Notes under the pieces: generated by a model | Database searches by the model: none | What the model saw: only the letters and a program-made list of their open reading frames with translations | What the model was told of the DNA's origin: nothing | Made by a program: the position numbers and the translations under genes | Part shown: one piece after another, positions 42,006-50,027 of the stretch | Layout of the letters: each line of letters starts with the position of its first letter | How positions within the stretch are numbered: position 1 is the first letter of the stretch | Origin: Streptomyces soli | GTDB lineage: Bacteria; Actinomycetota; Actinomycetes; Streptomycetales; Streptomycetaceae | Assembly: GCF_003999195.1 (NCBI RefSeq) | Contig: NZ_RJVR01000346.1 | Coordinates: 59,573-123,572, forward strand | Direction of reading: 5' to 3' | Length of the DNA stretch: 64,000 nt

Positions 42006-44068
42006 TACGCCGCCACCTCGTGTGCCATGAGCAGCCGAGCGGCGGCCTGGTCCAGGCCGGCGGGGGTCAGCCCCAACGTGTCGGCAAGCTGTTCCTGGGG
42101 CATCGGGCCGGTCGGCTCTTGCCAGCCGATGACTTCAGTCGGTCGGCGGAGCCTTCCTGCCAGCAGCCCCCAGACGGCGGCCGGGTGGCCGAGGGTGACC
42201 ACGAGGACTGCGGCGTGAGCGCCGAAGAAGTAGTCGATGTCCGCGTCGGACAGCCCTCGCGGCCAGATGACGGGATCACCCAGCACGGTCAGGTCGAGGA
42301 GATTCACCGTCCGGACGCGGCATCCGCGGGTTCGGCGAATCAGCGGGATCGCTTCGGTGACGATGGTGGCCGGAAGGTCGCCTGCGGTGACGATGGTGAG
42401 GTCCGGCTCGCCCTCATCGCTGAGGTGCGGCCATATGGCGAGTCCGCGCGTGTGCTCTTCGCTGATGGTGGCGGTGGGGTGGACTCCGGTCGTGTGTTTG
42501 CCCGCGACAACGACGTTGAGGCGTCCGTCCGAGCGCAGTGCCTCGTCCAAGGCGACGGCGGTACGAGTCGGATCGGCGGGCGTCAGGACTCGCACGGCGG
42601 GGTCACCCATGGCCAGGAGCGCTGTGGCGAGAGACGGATCTCCGTGCGTGAACACGTTGTGCCAGCCGTACGACGTGAGCAGGAGGTTCAGGCTGGGCAG
42701 GGCTGGGGTGCCCGCGAGGCGGCGCTGCTTGAGATGCGCGGCGAGTCCGCTCATCAGCAACGGTGCGAAGGCTTCGTAGGAGACCACGACACCGCGACGC
42801 CCGCTGGCGTTCCAGCCTGCGAGCCACTCCAGTAGGACCTCCTCCGCCAACAGCTCCCTGACCCAAGGTTCTTCGGCCAAGCCGCCAAGGCGGTTCGAGG
42901 CCAGCTCGTCCGGGCTGAACAGCTGGAAGCCGCCCTCTGCGGCATGGTCACGGATCACCGTGGTCACCGCGCCGGCGAACGTGCCGAAGTCCCCGTAGCA
43001 GTAGGCAGCCTCACGCTCATCGGCCACGCGGTCGGCGTGAGTTGTACGGAGTCGGCACCACCGGGCGGCCTCCAGCGCCTGAGCCAGCCTGTCCAGCGGG
43101 CGCCCGTCCGGACCGAACAGGTCGCGAGGCTGGTACGAGGCCAGCCATTGCTCCAGGCTTTCCAGTTGCCCGCGGTCGGGAGCTGGGAGCGCGAGCGGGG
43201 TCTTGTGGGCGCGTGGGGTGCCGAGAATCCGGCGGCCGTCGACCGCCTCCGGCCCGCCCCAACCTTTCGTACACCGCAGGAAGATCGCGACACGACGGCT
43301 GCGGCTGGTCGCATCCAGGGACTCCAGGAACGCCTGATGAAAGACTTCATGCTCCGCCACGGAACCGTTGACGACGTGGACCACCTCGGCGTCCCAGCCG
43401 TGACCGGCGGCGTAAGCGCGCAGTTGGTCGTCGTTCATAGTCCCCAGCAGGCTTCGGCTGCCCATGCGGAATCCGTTGACGTGGATGATGGGGAGGACCT
43501 TTGCGCCCGGCAGGACGCCCATCGCCAGCCACGAGGCCGCCGTGGTGGGTGTCTCGCATTCGCCGTCTCCGACCACGGGGACCAGCACGCGGTCCGGTGC
43601 GTCGAGGGCGGCGCCCTGGGCGAAGGCGAACGCCCCGCCGAGTCGGCCGCCGAGATAGTCTCCCGCCCACAGGGCGGGATTGACCTCAGCGCCGAGTCCG
43701 TCGACGTCGGGGAACGCCTGCGAAAGCCGCGTCAGGCCACCAGCGTCCGGGGCGAACTGGGGGCGTACCATCCGGAGTTCTCCGCTGAGCCAGGCCATGG
43801 ACAGCTGGACGATCCCGGCATGGCCGGCACCGAGGACCGGCACCACCTCCCGCTCCGGGAGCATCCGACCGGCGGCAAGCGCGATGTGTGTGAGCGCCCA
43901 GGCTGTTCCCGGGACGGTGCCCCAGTGCCCGGAGGGACGGTGCTTCACGTGCTCAGGGGCCAGGGGCTCGGAGAGCAGTACGTTCTCACGCAGGTGCAGC
44001 TGGCTCACCGAGGCGTACATCGTGGCCCTCCACAGGGCGTCGGCCAGGGCCGCGACGTCGGGCATCAC
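42005..44068 (-). CDS. phosphoketolase-like (XFP family) thiamine-diphosphate enzyme
   Basis: A protein of about 686 residues, some 100 shorter than true xylulose-5-phosphate/fructose-6-phosphate phosphoketolases. The N-terminal domain shows 'LLSEPLAPEHVKHRPSGHWG' (LxHWGT), 'VPVLGAGHAG' (GxGHG) and 'VPVVGDGECETPTTAASWLA' (ThDP-binding GDGE-x-E-T). The middle and C-terminal XFP parts are present ('SYGWHNVFTHGDPSLATALL'). Phosphoketolases cleave keto-sugar phosphates to acetyl phosphate. Sequence drift and operon context suggest a different substrate. Start is GTG 44068 or ATG 44065; both overlap the radical SAM stop. Confidence 0.75.
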   Translation of the reverse strand: MMPDVAALADALWRATMYASVSQLHLRENVLLSEPLAPEHVKHRPSGHWGTVPGTAWALTHIALAAGRMLPEREVVPVLGAGHAGIVQLSMAWLSGELRMVRPQFAPDAGGLTRLSQAFPDVDGLGAEVNPALWAGDYLGGRLGGAFAFAQGAALDAPDRVLVPVVGDGECETPTTAASWLAMGVLPGAKVLPIIHVNGFRMGSRSLLGTMNDDQLRAYAAGHGWDAEVVHVVNGSVAEHEVFHQAFLESLDATSRSRRVAIFLRCTKGWGGPEAVDGRRILGTPRAHKTPLALPAPDRGQLESLEQWLASYQPRDLFGPDGRPLDRLAQALEAARWCRLRTTHADRVADEREAAYCYGDFGTFAGAVTTVIRDHAAEGGFQLFSPDELASNRLGGLAEEPWVRELLAEEVLLEWLAGWNASGRRGVVVSYEAFAPLLMSGLAAHLKQRRLAGTPALPSLNLLLTSYGWHNVFTHGDPSLATALLAMGDPAVRVLTPADPTRTAVALDEALRSDGRLNVVVAGKHTTGVHPTATISEEHTRGLAIWPHLSDEGEPDLTIVTAGDLPATIVTEAIPLIRRTRGCRVRTVNLLDLTVLGDPVIWPRGLSDADIDYFFGAHAAVLVVTLGHPAAVWGLLAGRLRRPTEVIGWQEPTGPMPQEQLADTLGLTPAGLDQAAARLLMAHEVAA

Positions 44069-45159
44069 GCACCGACCAGGGATTCACCGGCGAAAGTGAA
44101 GTACCACAAGGGCCGGTAGCACTCCCACGCCGCCGGACGCAGCCCGCTGGATCCCATAATCTCTTCGATGGTCGTGCGGGCCTGGAGGTAGAACTCCAGC
44201 TCCTGTGCGCCCTCGGCACGCAGACCCGCCATGATCGAGTTGTGTGACTGGTACACCTGGAAGTTCGGGAACTCCGTGACGTACGGGGCGAGAGCCGTGA
44301 CTCCCGCCCGGAGCGCGTCGAGATCGTCGAGGCCGACGATGTAGGTGAACGAGGTGCCGTGACCGGCGCCCAACGCGCGTTGAAGCACCCGGGCCATCTC
44401 GGACGTGGCGAGGGTGGCCTTGCTGGCTTTGAGAAGAAGGTCGCGGCGGGTGAAGCATTCCGCGGTGAGGCGCAGGATGAAGGGCGCGGCCTGGGCGGCC
44501 AGCTCTTCGAAGGCCGCCTCGTTACGCAGCACGGAGGTGAGGAATCCGATCCGAGCCTCGATGCTGTGATCGCTGAGCACGGCGCGCAGGGCTGTGAGGT
44601 GGTCGACGGCTGCCCGTTCACGCTCGAAGCAGCCCGTCGAGACGGTGATCTCGCGAAGTTCGGTCAGGTCGCCGCGCGGGTGCTGTTCGCAGAGCGCTGC
44701 GAGCAGTTCCTTCAGCTCCCGTTCCTCCGAGAGACGCGGATCGGCTGCTGCCTCCAGGGTGTTCGGGCAGAAGGCGCAGCCGACGCAGCGGCTCCGGGCG
44801 TTCGGGTTGAGCGTCGCGGCCCGGCCGCCGTCACGGAAGTACCCCCCGACGGCTTCGTCGGCATCGATACGTTCGATACGTGCGATCGGTTCTCCGCCCA
44901 GTGTCAGCCGCTCGTCTTGCAGGCGGAACGGCGAACGGGCGGCATTCAGGGGGACGATCACCTGCCATGGCACCGATGGAGCGGTAGCCAGACGCGCCAG
45001 GACACGCGCCCGGTGGCGCGGGAGATCCGACGAAATCCCGTGGAGGTTGATCGCGATGAGCAGCGCGTCCTCGACGGGAACCGCGTACCGGGCAGCCAGG
45101 CGCTCAACGTGTGCGAGTGAAGCGGTCGATGCGGATTGTTCGCCGAGAAGTGCCGGCAT
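44065..45159 (-). CDS. radical SAM-like enzyme with C-x2-C-x2-C motif
   Basis: A 364-residue protein heading the operon. 'NARSRCVGCAFCPNTLEAA' (Cys about 124, 127, 130) is the expected [4Fe-4S] site, but the spacing C-x2-C-x2-C differs from the canonical C-x3-C-x2-C. The rest shows the partial TIM-barrel pattern: 'LREITVSTGCFERERAAVDH' (SAM-contact strand), 'ARIGFLTSVLRNEAAF', 'FILRLTAECFTRRDLLLKAS' and 'SFTYIVGLDDLDALRAGVTA'. It probably makes a 5'-deoxyadenosyl radical for a C-C or C-N rearrangement. The reaction is unknown. The operon promoter should lie in 45160-45307. Confidence 0.75.
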   Translation of the reverse strand: MPALLGEQSASTASLAHVERLAARYAVPVEDALLIAINLHGISSDLPRHRARVLARLATAPSVPWQVIVPLNAARSPFRLQDERLTLGGEPIARIERIDADEAVGGYFRDGGRAATLNPNARSRCVGCAFCPNTLEAAADPRLSEERELKELLAALCEQHPRGDLTELREITVSTGCFERERAAVDHLTALRAVLSDHSIEARIGFLTSVLRNEAAFEELAAQAAPFILRLTAECFTRRDLLLKASKATLATSEMARVLQRALGAGHGTSFTYIVGLDDLDALRAGVTALAPYVTEFPNFQVYQSHNSIMAGLRAEGAQELEFYLQARTTIEEIMGSSGLRPAAWECYRPLWYFTFAGESLVGA

Positions 45160-45307
45160 GTTGCACGCTCCGTCCCAGTGAGCCGAGGGGCCTGGTGGTG
45201 TGTCGGCGCCCCGCTGTTCTTGGGTGCCGACGAGAGAAGAGCGTGCTGCAGGAAGGCGGGACGCCAGAACCGCCTCTGGGGACGCCCCGAGGACGTCTTA
45301 GGACGTT

Positions 45308-46000
45308 TTAGTGGTGAGTCAGGCGGCGAAGGTGATCCATCAGAGCGTGCACATCGCTCAGATCAGGGAGTACGAAGGGGGCGCCGGCTTGCTGGAGTTC
45401 GGCAGCGCTGTGGACGCCCGAGGCCACCGCCACGATGTCCGAGCCGGACTTGAGCGCGGCCTCGACGTCTCGGGGGGTGTCGCCGATGAGCACCACCGGG
45501 GCCCCGTCGGGAAGGCCGTAGGCAGCGCTAATCCTGCTTCGGGCAACGTCCACCAACGCCGCACGGTCGGTTGAGTCGGCACCGTAGGCGCCGACCTCAA
45601 GGTCGAGGAGGGCGTTCAGGCCGAAGGCACGGAGCTTCACGCGCGCATTGGCGGCGATATTGCCGGTGAGGACGGAGGAGATCATGCCGTCTTCCTCGGC
45701 TACTGACTTCAGGGCCCGGTAGACCCCGGGCAGAACCCGGCCACGCCTGCTCAGATCAGCCTCGCGGCCGGCCCCCGCCGCTTCCAACGCGGGCAGGGCG
45801 TCCTCCCAATCCGGCGGTTCCAGGCCATGGTCGAGGAACATGTCGGCGATGATGAGGCGGTCCGTCCGCCCCTCGGTACGCGCGGGTCGTGCCGGCGGTC
45901 GCCCGGCAAGGCGGGTGAACGCGGCGGCGTAGATCTCTTTGCTGACCCCGGCGTTTTCGATGAGGGTGTGGTCGATGTCCCACAGCACGATGAGCGGCAC
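45308..46000 (-). CDS. HAD-family hydrolase (phosphoglycolate-phosphatase-like)
   Basis: A 230-residue HAD phosphatase with all four motifs: 'IVLWDIDHTLIENAG' (DxD, nucleophile Asp about 8), 'MISSVLTGNIAANARVKL' (Thr), a Lys in 'RVKLRAFGL' and 'PVVLIGDTPRDVEAALKSG' (GD-x3-D). It removes phosphate from a small metabolite. I chose GTG 46000 because the upstream start at 46111 would cross the divergent regulator gene. It is 148 bases upstream of the nine-gene operon on the same strand and could belong to the same pathway. Confidence 0.8.
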   Translation of the reverse strand: MPLIVLWDIDHTLIENAGVSKEIYAAAFTRLAGRPPARPARTEGRTDRLIIADMFLDHGLEPPDWEDALPALEAAGAGREADLSRRGRVLPGVYRALKSVAEEDGMISSVLTGNIAANARVKLRAFGLNALLDLEVGAYGADSTDRAALVDVARSRISAAYGLPDGAPVVLIGDTPRDVEAALKSGSDIVAVASGVHSAAELQQAGAPFVLPDLSDVHALMDHLRRLTHH

Positions 46001-46039
46001 CCTGCCAGGGTAAGCACAGGAAGAGTGTCCTCCGTGGGG

Positions 46040-46073
46040 CCGGACGTCCTTGCGAGTGGGACAACACGTCCGG
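46040..46073. promoter_or_regulatory. inverted repeat in the divergent promoter region
   Basis: CCGGACGT (46040-46047) and ACGTCCGG (46066-46073) are exact reverse complements with an 18-base spacer, between the leftward HAD gene (start 46000) and the rightward XRE-DUF5919 gene (start 46087). A GGATAG just after the repeat is a possible -10 for a nearly leaderless regulator transcript. It is a candidate autoregulatory operator. Confidence 0.45.
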
Positions 46074-46086
46074 TTGGATAGTCCGA

Positions 46087-46857
46087 GTGAATGAACGATT
46101 GCGCTCCGCACTCGTCCAGCGGGGGATCACCATTGAAGAGCTCGCGGAGCTCTGCTCTGTCGACCCGAAAACCGTCGACCGCTGGCTCTCCGGGCGCGTG
46201 CCACACCGCCGCCACCGCTTTGTCGCTGCCAAGCAACTGCAGGTCGACGAAGTCTATCTCTGGCCAAGCGACCGCCAACGACCGGTACACCTCGAAGCGC
46301 TGCGGTCAGAGATCATCGAGGTCTACCCGAACCGGGCCAGCGTCCCCCGGGACACCTGGATATCCCTCCTGCTCGGCTCCATGAAGCAGATCGATGTCCT
46401 CGTCTTCTCCGGGACCTTCTTCGCCCAGACCAATCCGCACATCGCCCGCATGCTCCAGGAACGCGCGCAGGCCGGCGTCAAGGTCCGTCTGTGCTTCGGC
46501 GATCCGCACGGAGAAGCAGTTGCCGTCCGGGGCCGTGAGGAGGGGATCGGCGACACCCTGTCCGCGAAAATCCGGGCATCGCTGACGTACTACCGCAGCC
46601 TCGTCGGCGCCCCCAGCTGCGAAGTACGGCTGCACGACACGACGCTGTACAACTCTCTCTTCCGCTACGACGACCAGGTGCTGGTCAACCCACACATCTG
46701 GGGACAGCCCGCGAGCGCCAACCCCCTCCTCCAGCTCAAGCGCATGGCCGGTACCGACTGGTTCGACCGCTACGCCGAGAGCTTCGATGCCGTATGGAAC
46801 ACCGCGCGCCCCTGGGCGCCCGACCGTCAGGAGCACCACCGACGTGGGCAGGACTGA
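46087..46857 (+). CDS. XRE-family regulator with DUF5919 (phospholipase-D-like) sensor domain
   Basis: A 256-residue protein. Residues 1-65 are a helix-turn-helix ('VQRGITIEELAELCSVDPKT', 'VDRWLSGRVPHRRHRFVAAK'). The rest matches DUF5919: 'IDVLVFSGTFFAQTNPHIAR', 'AGVKVRLCFGDPHGEAVAVR' and 'VRLHDTTLYNSLFRYDD', then 'LVNPHIWGQPASANPL'. The fold recalls phospholipase-D-type domains, here probably a ligand sensor. Such regulators often sit beside Nudix and HD genes in Streptomyces. The GTG at 46087 has no clear ribosome site, so the mRNA may be leaderless. It overlaps the Nudix gene by 14 bases. Confidence 0.75.
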   Translation: MNERLRSALVQRGITIEELAELCSVDPKTVDRWLSGRVPHRRHRFVAAKQLQVDEVYLWPSDRQRPVHLEALRSEIIEVYPNRASVPRDTWISLLLGSMKQIDVLVFSGTFFAQTNPHIARMLQERAQAGVKVRLCFGDPHGEAVAVRGREEGIGDTLSAKIRASLTYYRSLVGAPSCEVRLHDTTLYNSLFRYDDQVLVNPHIWGQPASANPLLQLKRMAGTDWFDRYAESFDAVWNTARPWAPDRQEHHRRGQD

Positions 46858-47311
46858 GTACTACCACGACCCGAAGGCCCCCAAGGCGAACACCTTGATC
46901 CCGGCCAGCAACCTCCTCGTCGTGAACGACGAAGGCGCGATCCTGCTCCAACGGCGGCGCGACACCGGACAGTGGGCACTGCCAGGGGGAGCCCAGGATA
47001 TGGGGGAAACCCCGGCGCAGTGCGCCGTCCGTGAGTGCGAGGAGGAGACCGGCATCATCGCCGAGGTCACCGGTTTTCTCGGGGTGTATTCCAACCCGGC
47101 CCACATCATCGAGTACACCGACGGCGAGATCCGGCAGCAGTACGAAGCCGCCTACATCGGCCGCCCGATCGGCGGCGCTCCGACCGTGAACGACGAAGCC
47201 GACGGCGTCCACTGGGTCCGCCCCGAGGAACTCGACGATCTCGACATCCACGCCAGCATGCGCGAGCAAATCGGCCACTACCTCTCAGGGAACTATCCCT
47301 ACCTGGGCTGA
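46844..47311 (+). CDS. Nudix hydrolase
   Basis: A 155-residue Nudix enzyme. The Nudix box is complete: 'LPGGAQDMGETPAQCAVREC' followed by EEETGI, matching GX5EX7REUXEEXGU. 'AILLQRRRDTGQWALPGG' precedes it, a pattern of (d)NTP or NDP-sugar pyrophosphatases. Substrate not determinable. The GTG at 46844 lies 14 bases inside the XRE gene and has GGAG about ten bases upstream, so the two are coupled. It may make or remove the ligand of the regulator's DUF5919 domain; that is inference from adjacency. Confidence 0.8.
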   Translation: MGRTEYYHDPKAPKANTLIPASNLLVVNDEGAILLQRRRDTGQWALPGGAQDMGETPAQCAVRECEEETGIIAEVTGFLGVYSNPAHIIEYTDGEIRQQYEAAYIGRPIGGAPTVNDEADGVHWVRPEELDDLDIHASMREQIGHYLSGNYPYLG

Positions 47312-47318
47312 CCGGTAC

Positions 47319-47882
47319 CTACAGAGTCAGCCCCACCTCGGCCGCCCGCGCCTGCACCCGCTCGACACTCCCGTGGATGGCGGGTGCGGCCCTGCGGATG
47401 AACCGCCCGACCACGCTGTCAGTCCCGTAGCGCCCGAGAACCTCCTCCACCCGGGCGTACGACGTCGTCGCGGCCCCGTCCGGAGTGGTGGTCATGTCGC
47501 AGAACACCAGGGCGTCCACCAGCAAATGATCGTCCAACGCTGGGAACTCTTCCTCCAGGGCCTGCCGTAGTCCCCGCTCCTCGGCTTCCAGCAGCGCGAA
47601 GGAGTGGTTGGCCACCAACCGCACGATGCGTTGATCCACCGCAGGCAACGTCCGCAAGTGGCGGGCGCCATCAAGAGGATGGAAGCCCGTCTCCACCACG
47701 GCCGGGGAATACCCGATGTCGTGCAGTACCGCCGCTGCTACCAATATCTCGGCGTCCTCCGCCAGAAGCGGGGCCAACGACTCAGAGCGAGCTGCCACTC
47801 CGCGCGTGTGCGCCCACCGGCGCGGCAACGGCTCAGCCAGCAAAGACTCCCCGAGCTTGTATGCCCAGTTGACGTCGACCAT
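47319..47882 (-). CDS. HD-domain phosphohydrolase-like protein
   Basis: A 187-residue HD-superfamily protein. 'PRRWAHTRGVAARSESLAPL' supplies the first His; 'EILVAAAVLHDIGYSPAV' has the HD doublet; 'GARHLRTLPAVDQRIVRLVA' and 'NHSFALLEAEERG' supply another His; 'LLVDALVFCDMTT' supplies the final Asp. This is the metal set of nucleotide phosphohydrolases. It converges on the Nudix gene with seven bases between the stops. Together with XRE-DUF5919 it forms a conserved-looking neighbourhood that handles a nucleotide-like signal. Confidence 0.8.
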   Translation of the reverse strand: MVDVNWAYKLGESLLAEPLPRRWAHTRGVAARSESLAPLLAEDAEILVAAAVLHDIGYSPAVVETGFHPLDGARHLRTLPAVDQRIVRLVANHSFALLEAEERGLRQALEEEFPALDDHLLVDALVFCDMTTTPDGAATTSYARVEEVLGRYGTDSVVGRFIRRAAPAIHGSVERVQARAAEVGLTL

Positions 47883-47967
47883 GCTGCCGAGTCTACGTTT
47901 TTCACTTGTCGCGCAACCGGGACGGCGCGGGCCGTCTACCGAACCCGGCCACTGTCAGCCTGCATCC

Positions 47968-48121
47968 TTACGCACAGAGGCTGTGCCGCTCGCCGCTGGC
48001 TTCGAGCTGGCCACCATCCGACGGCTGCCTTTCAAGCCCGAGCAGTTTCAGCAAGTCAGCGGTCACGACTCGGTAGGCGTTTCCGAGCCGAAGCACCTTG
48101 ACCGGGTCGCCAGCGGTTGTC
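47968..48121 (-). pseudogene. C-terminal remnant of an excisionase-like HTH gene
   Basis: The minus frame ending at 47968 reads 'DPVKVLRLGNAYRVVTADLL' and 'KLLGLERQPSDGG', nearly the same as the C-terminal part of the intact gene at 49643-49936. The N-terminal half is missing. It suggests that a second int/xis end once lay here. Confidence 0.65.
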
Positions 48122-48299
48122 CGGGCTCGGATTCGAGCAGCCAGAGAGAACGTCCGTCGCCACTCACGATCTCGGGCCCGTTGCCTGTGGGCTCAAAAAC
48201 ACGAATCGTCGCCTGGATCTGTAGCCCGAGGTGTGAGGAACCCGGAGCCCAGGTCCCTGAGTAGCGGCTCTTCCTCGTCGGGGACCATGTTTCGTGATC

Positions 48300-48572
48300 A
48301 TGTCCACGGTGTACGCCGTCACCCGCCGCCCCCTGTCGCCGCCGGCGTTGCTACTGCGGCGTGACGTCTCCAAGGACACGGAGTTGCTGGTGCTGCGGCA
48401 GGAGAACGCGGTCCTGCGCCGACACGTCCCGCGCGTGCGCTACGAACCAGCCGACCGCCTGTGGTTCGCCGCGCTCTCGCACCTGATACCGCGCCGCCGC
48501 TGGGCCCAGGTCTTCCCGATTACCCCCGCCACGCTGCTGGCCTGGCACCGCAAACTCGTAGCGTTTCTTCGG
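48300..48572 (+). pseudogene. IS3-type/rve transposase N-terminal remnant
   Basis: ATG 48300 starts a frame with 'DTELLVLRQENAVLRRHVPR', 'YEPADRLWFAALSHLIPRRR' and 'PITPATLLAWHRKLV', which is the leucine-zipper-like N-terminal part of a common actinobacterial integrase-core transposase. The match ends near 48572, exactly where a serine-hydrolase fragment begins. Confidence 0.65.
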
Positions 48573-49155
48573 CCTGCCGGACGGCGAGCGGGACCGGGTC
48601 AGCCGCCTGGTGTTCCGGCAACCGGACGTCGACCTCACCACCACGGACCCCGACACGATCCCCGCGGACCTCCGCGAACTGGTCGCCGCATGGCGCGATC
48701 CGAACTCCCTCAGCAACAGGGTCTTCGCCGTCACCGACCCCGCGGAGATCGACTTCAACTCCCCGGCGGTCCAAGCCGCCGAACTGCCCGCCTCCAACGG
48801 AATCGGTACCGCGCACGGACTGGCACGCATGTACGCGGCGTTGATCGGCGAGGTGGACGCGGTGCGCCTCCTCACCCCGGAAACCCTCACATCGGCGACC
48901 AAAGAACGGGCCCACGGTCCCGATCAAGTGATGTTGACGCCCAGCCGGTTCAGCACCGGATACATGCTGCCCACCGACACCAACCCCATGACCGGGCCGC
49001 ACGCCTTCGGCCACACCGGACGAGGCGGCTCACTCGCCTTCGCCGACCCGCAACACGGCATCGCCTTCGGCTACGCGATGAACCACATCCTGCAGGGGAT
49101 GGACGACGTTCGAGCCGCTGCACTGGTCGAGGCCGTGCGGAAGTCGATGACGTAA
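48573..49155 (+). pseudogene. serine hydrolase (class C beta-lactamase/EstB-like), 5'-truncated
   Basis: The frame ending at 49155 gives the C-terminal 190 residues of a beta-lactamase-fold esterase: 'SLSNRVFAVTDPAEIDFNSP', 'GIGTAHGLARMYAALIGEVD', 'STGYMLPTDTNPM' and the third motif 'FGHTGRGGSLAFADPQHG' (HTGxGG). The catalytic SxxK and YxN motifs lie in the missing N-terminal part, replaced by transposase sequence. Not functional. Confidence 0.75.
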
Positions 49156-49205
49156 GACCACCATCCGCATTCCGAAGGTGATCGCGCGGTCTTGATCGCT
49201 CTCCC

Positions 49206-49337
49206 GTGATCAACCGCGTCGACCGGAAACTCGAAGAGGCCCTCACCCACGGGCCCGATCCGCTCCACCTCGCCGAGGTGTTCGGACTCGACGAGCAGAA
49301 GATCAGCGATCCTTGCCCTGCAGTTCAGGCACGCTGA
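49206..49337 (+). pseudogene. short C-terminal remnant, possibly of an integrase/recombinase
   Basis: The frame reads 'KLEEALTHGPDPLHLAEVFG' followed by LDEQKISD. I recall this segment from the C-termini of actinobacterial recombinase-type proteins (HGPDxLHLAxVFGxDxKTA). Only 43 codons remain and the gene's beginning is absent. Confidence 0.4.
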
Positions 49338-49406
49338 CCACGCACCGCACGGCTAGCTGCCCATTCGACGAACACGACGCGTCGTGGTGCGACAGCAGAG
49401 CGAGCG

Positions 49407-49640
49407 ATGCTGTACAACTCCCTCTTCCGCTACGGCGACCAGGTGCTGGTCAACCCGCACATCTGGGGACAGCCCGCCAGCGCCAACCCTCTCCTCCAGC
49501 TCATGCGCATGGCCGGCACCGACTGGTTCGACCGCTACGCCGATAGCTTCGATGCCGTATGGAACACCGCGCGCCCCTGGGCGCCCGACCGTCAGGAGCA
49601 CCACCGACGTGGGCGGGGCGCCTGTTCCCATCGTGATCAC
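49407..49640 (+). pseudogene. truncated second copy of the XRE-DUF5919 gene's 3' end
   Basis: Bases 49407-49614 match 46642-46849 with nine differences that I count (about 96 per cent identity). They encode the DUF5919 C-terminus ('LYNSLFRYGDQVLVNPHIWG', 'FDAVWNTARPWAPDRQEHHR'). The first two-thirds of the gene, including the HTH, are absent. The sequence then diverges and runs into the end of the excisionase-like gene. Confidence 0.8.
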
Positions 49641-49642
49641 CG

Positions 49643-49936
49643 CTACGCCGCCAGGTCGTGGCCTTCATCACTACCGTCAGCCTGACCCGCTCGCCCATCC
49701 GCCTGCTGCCGCTCCAACCCGAGAAGCTTCAGGAGGTCCGCCGTCACGACCCGGTAGGCGTTGCCGAGCCTCAGCACTTTGACCGGGTACTGCCCCCGTT
49801 TGGCGAGCGCGTACCCCGTGGAGCGGCCGATCAGCAGCGCCCGGTTGGCCGTGTCGAGATCGATGACCGCCGGCAGAGCGAGCAGTTCGTCGCCCGTCAG
49901 CCCCCGCACTTCCTCGGATGACGTAGGTGCCCTCAC
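49643..49936 (-). CDS. excisionase-like small HTH protein
   Basis: A 97-residue protein with a perfect AGGAGG five bases before GTG 49936. Its core is a winged helix-turn-helix of the Xis/AlpA type: 'LPAVIDLDTANRALLIGRST', 'GYALAKRGQYPVKVLRLGNA', 'YRVVTADLLKLLGL'. It is the usual small gene upstream of Streptomyces ICE integrases and probably directs excision. It is divergent from the XRE gene at 50028. A partial second copy is at 47968-48121. Confidence 0.75.
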   Translation of the reverse strand: MRAPTSSEEVRGLTGDELLALPAVIDLDTANRALLIGRSTGYALAKRGQYPVKVLRLGNAYRVVTADLLKLLGLERQQADGRAGQADGSDEGHDLAA

Positions 49937-50027
49937 AACAACCTCCTAGTGCTTGCTGGTGCCCTGTACACGGCGAATGTGTATCACGGAATTGCAGCCG
50001 CACTTTTTTCGACCGTAGAGTGCAGTC

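Noticed and set aside
42944..44119. Plus-strand frame of 391 codons
   Set aside because: Antisense of the phosphoketolase-like gene without motifs or a ribosome site.
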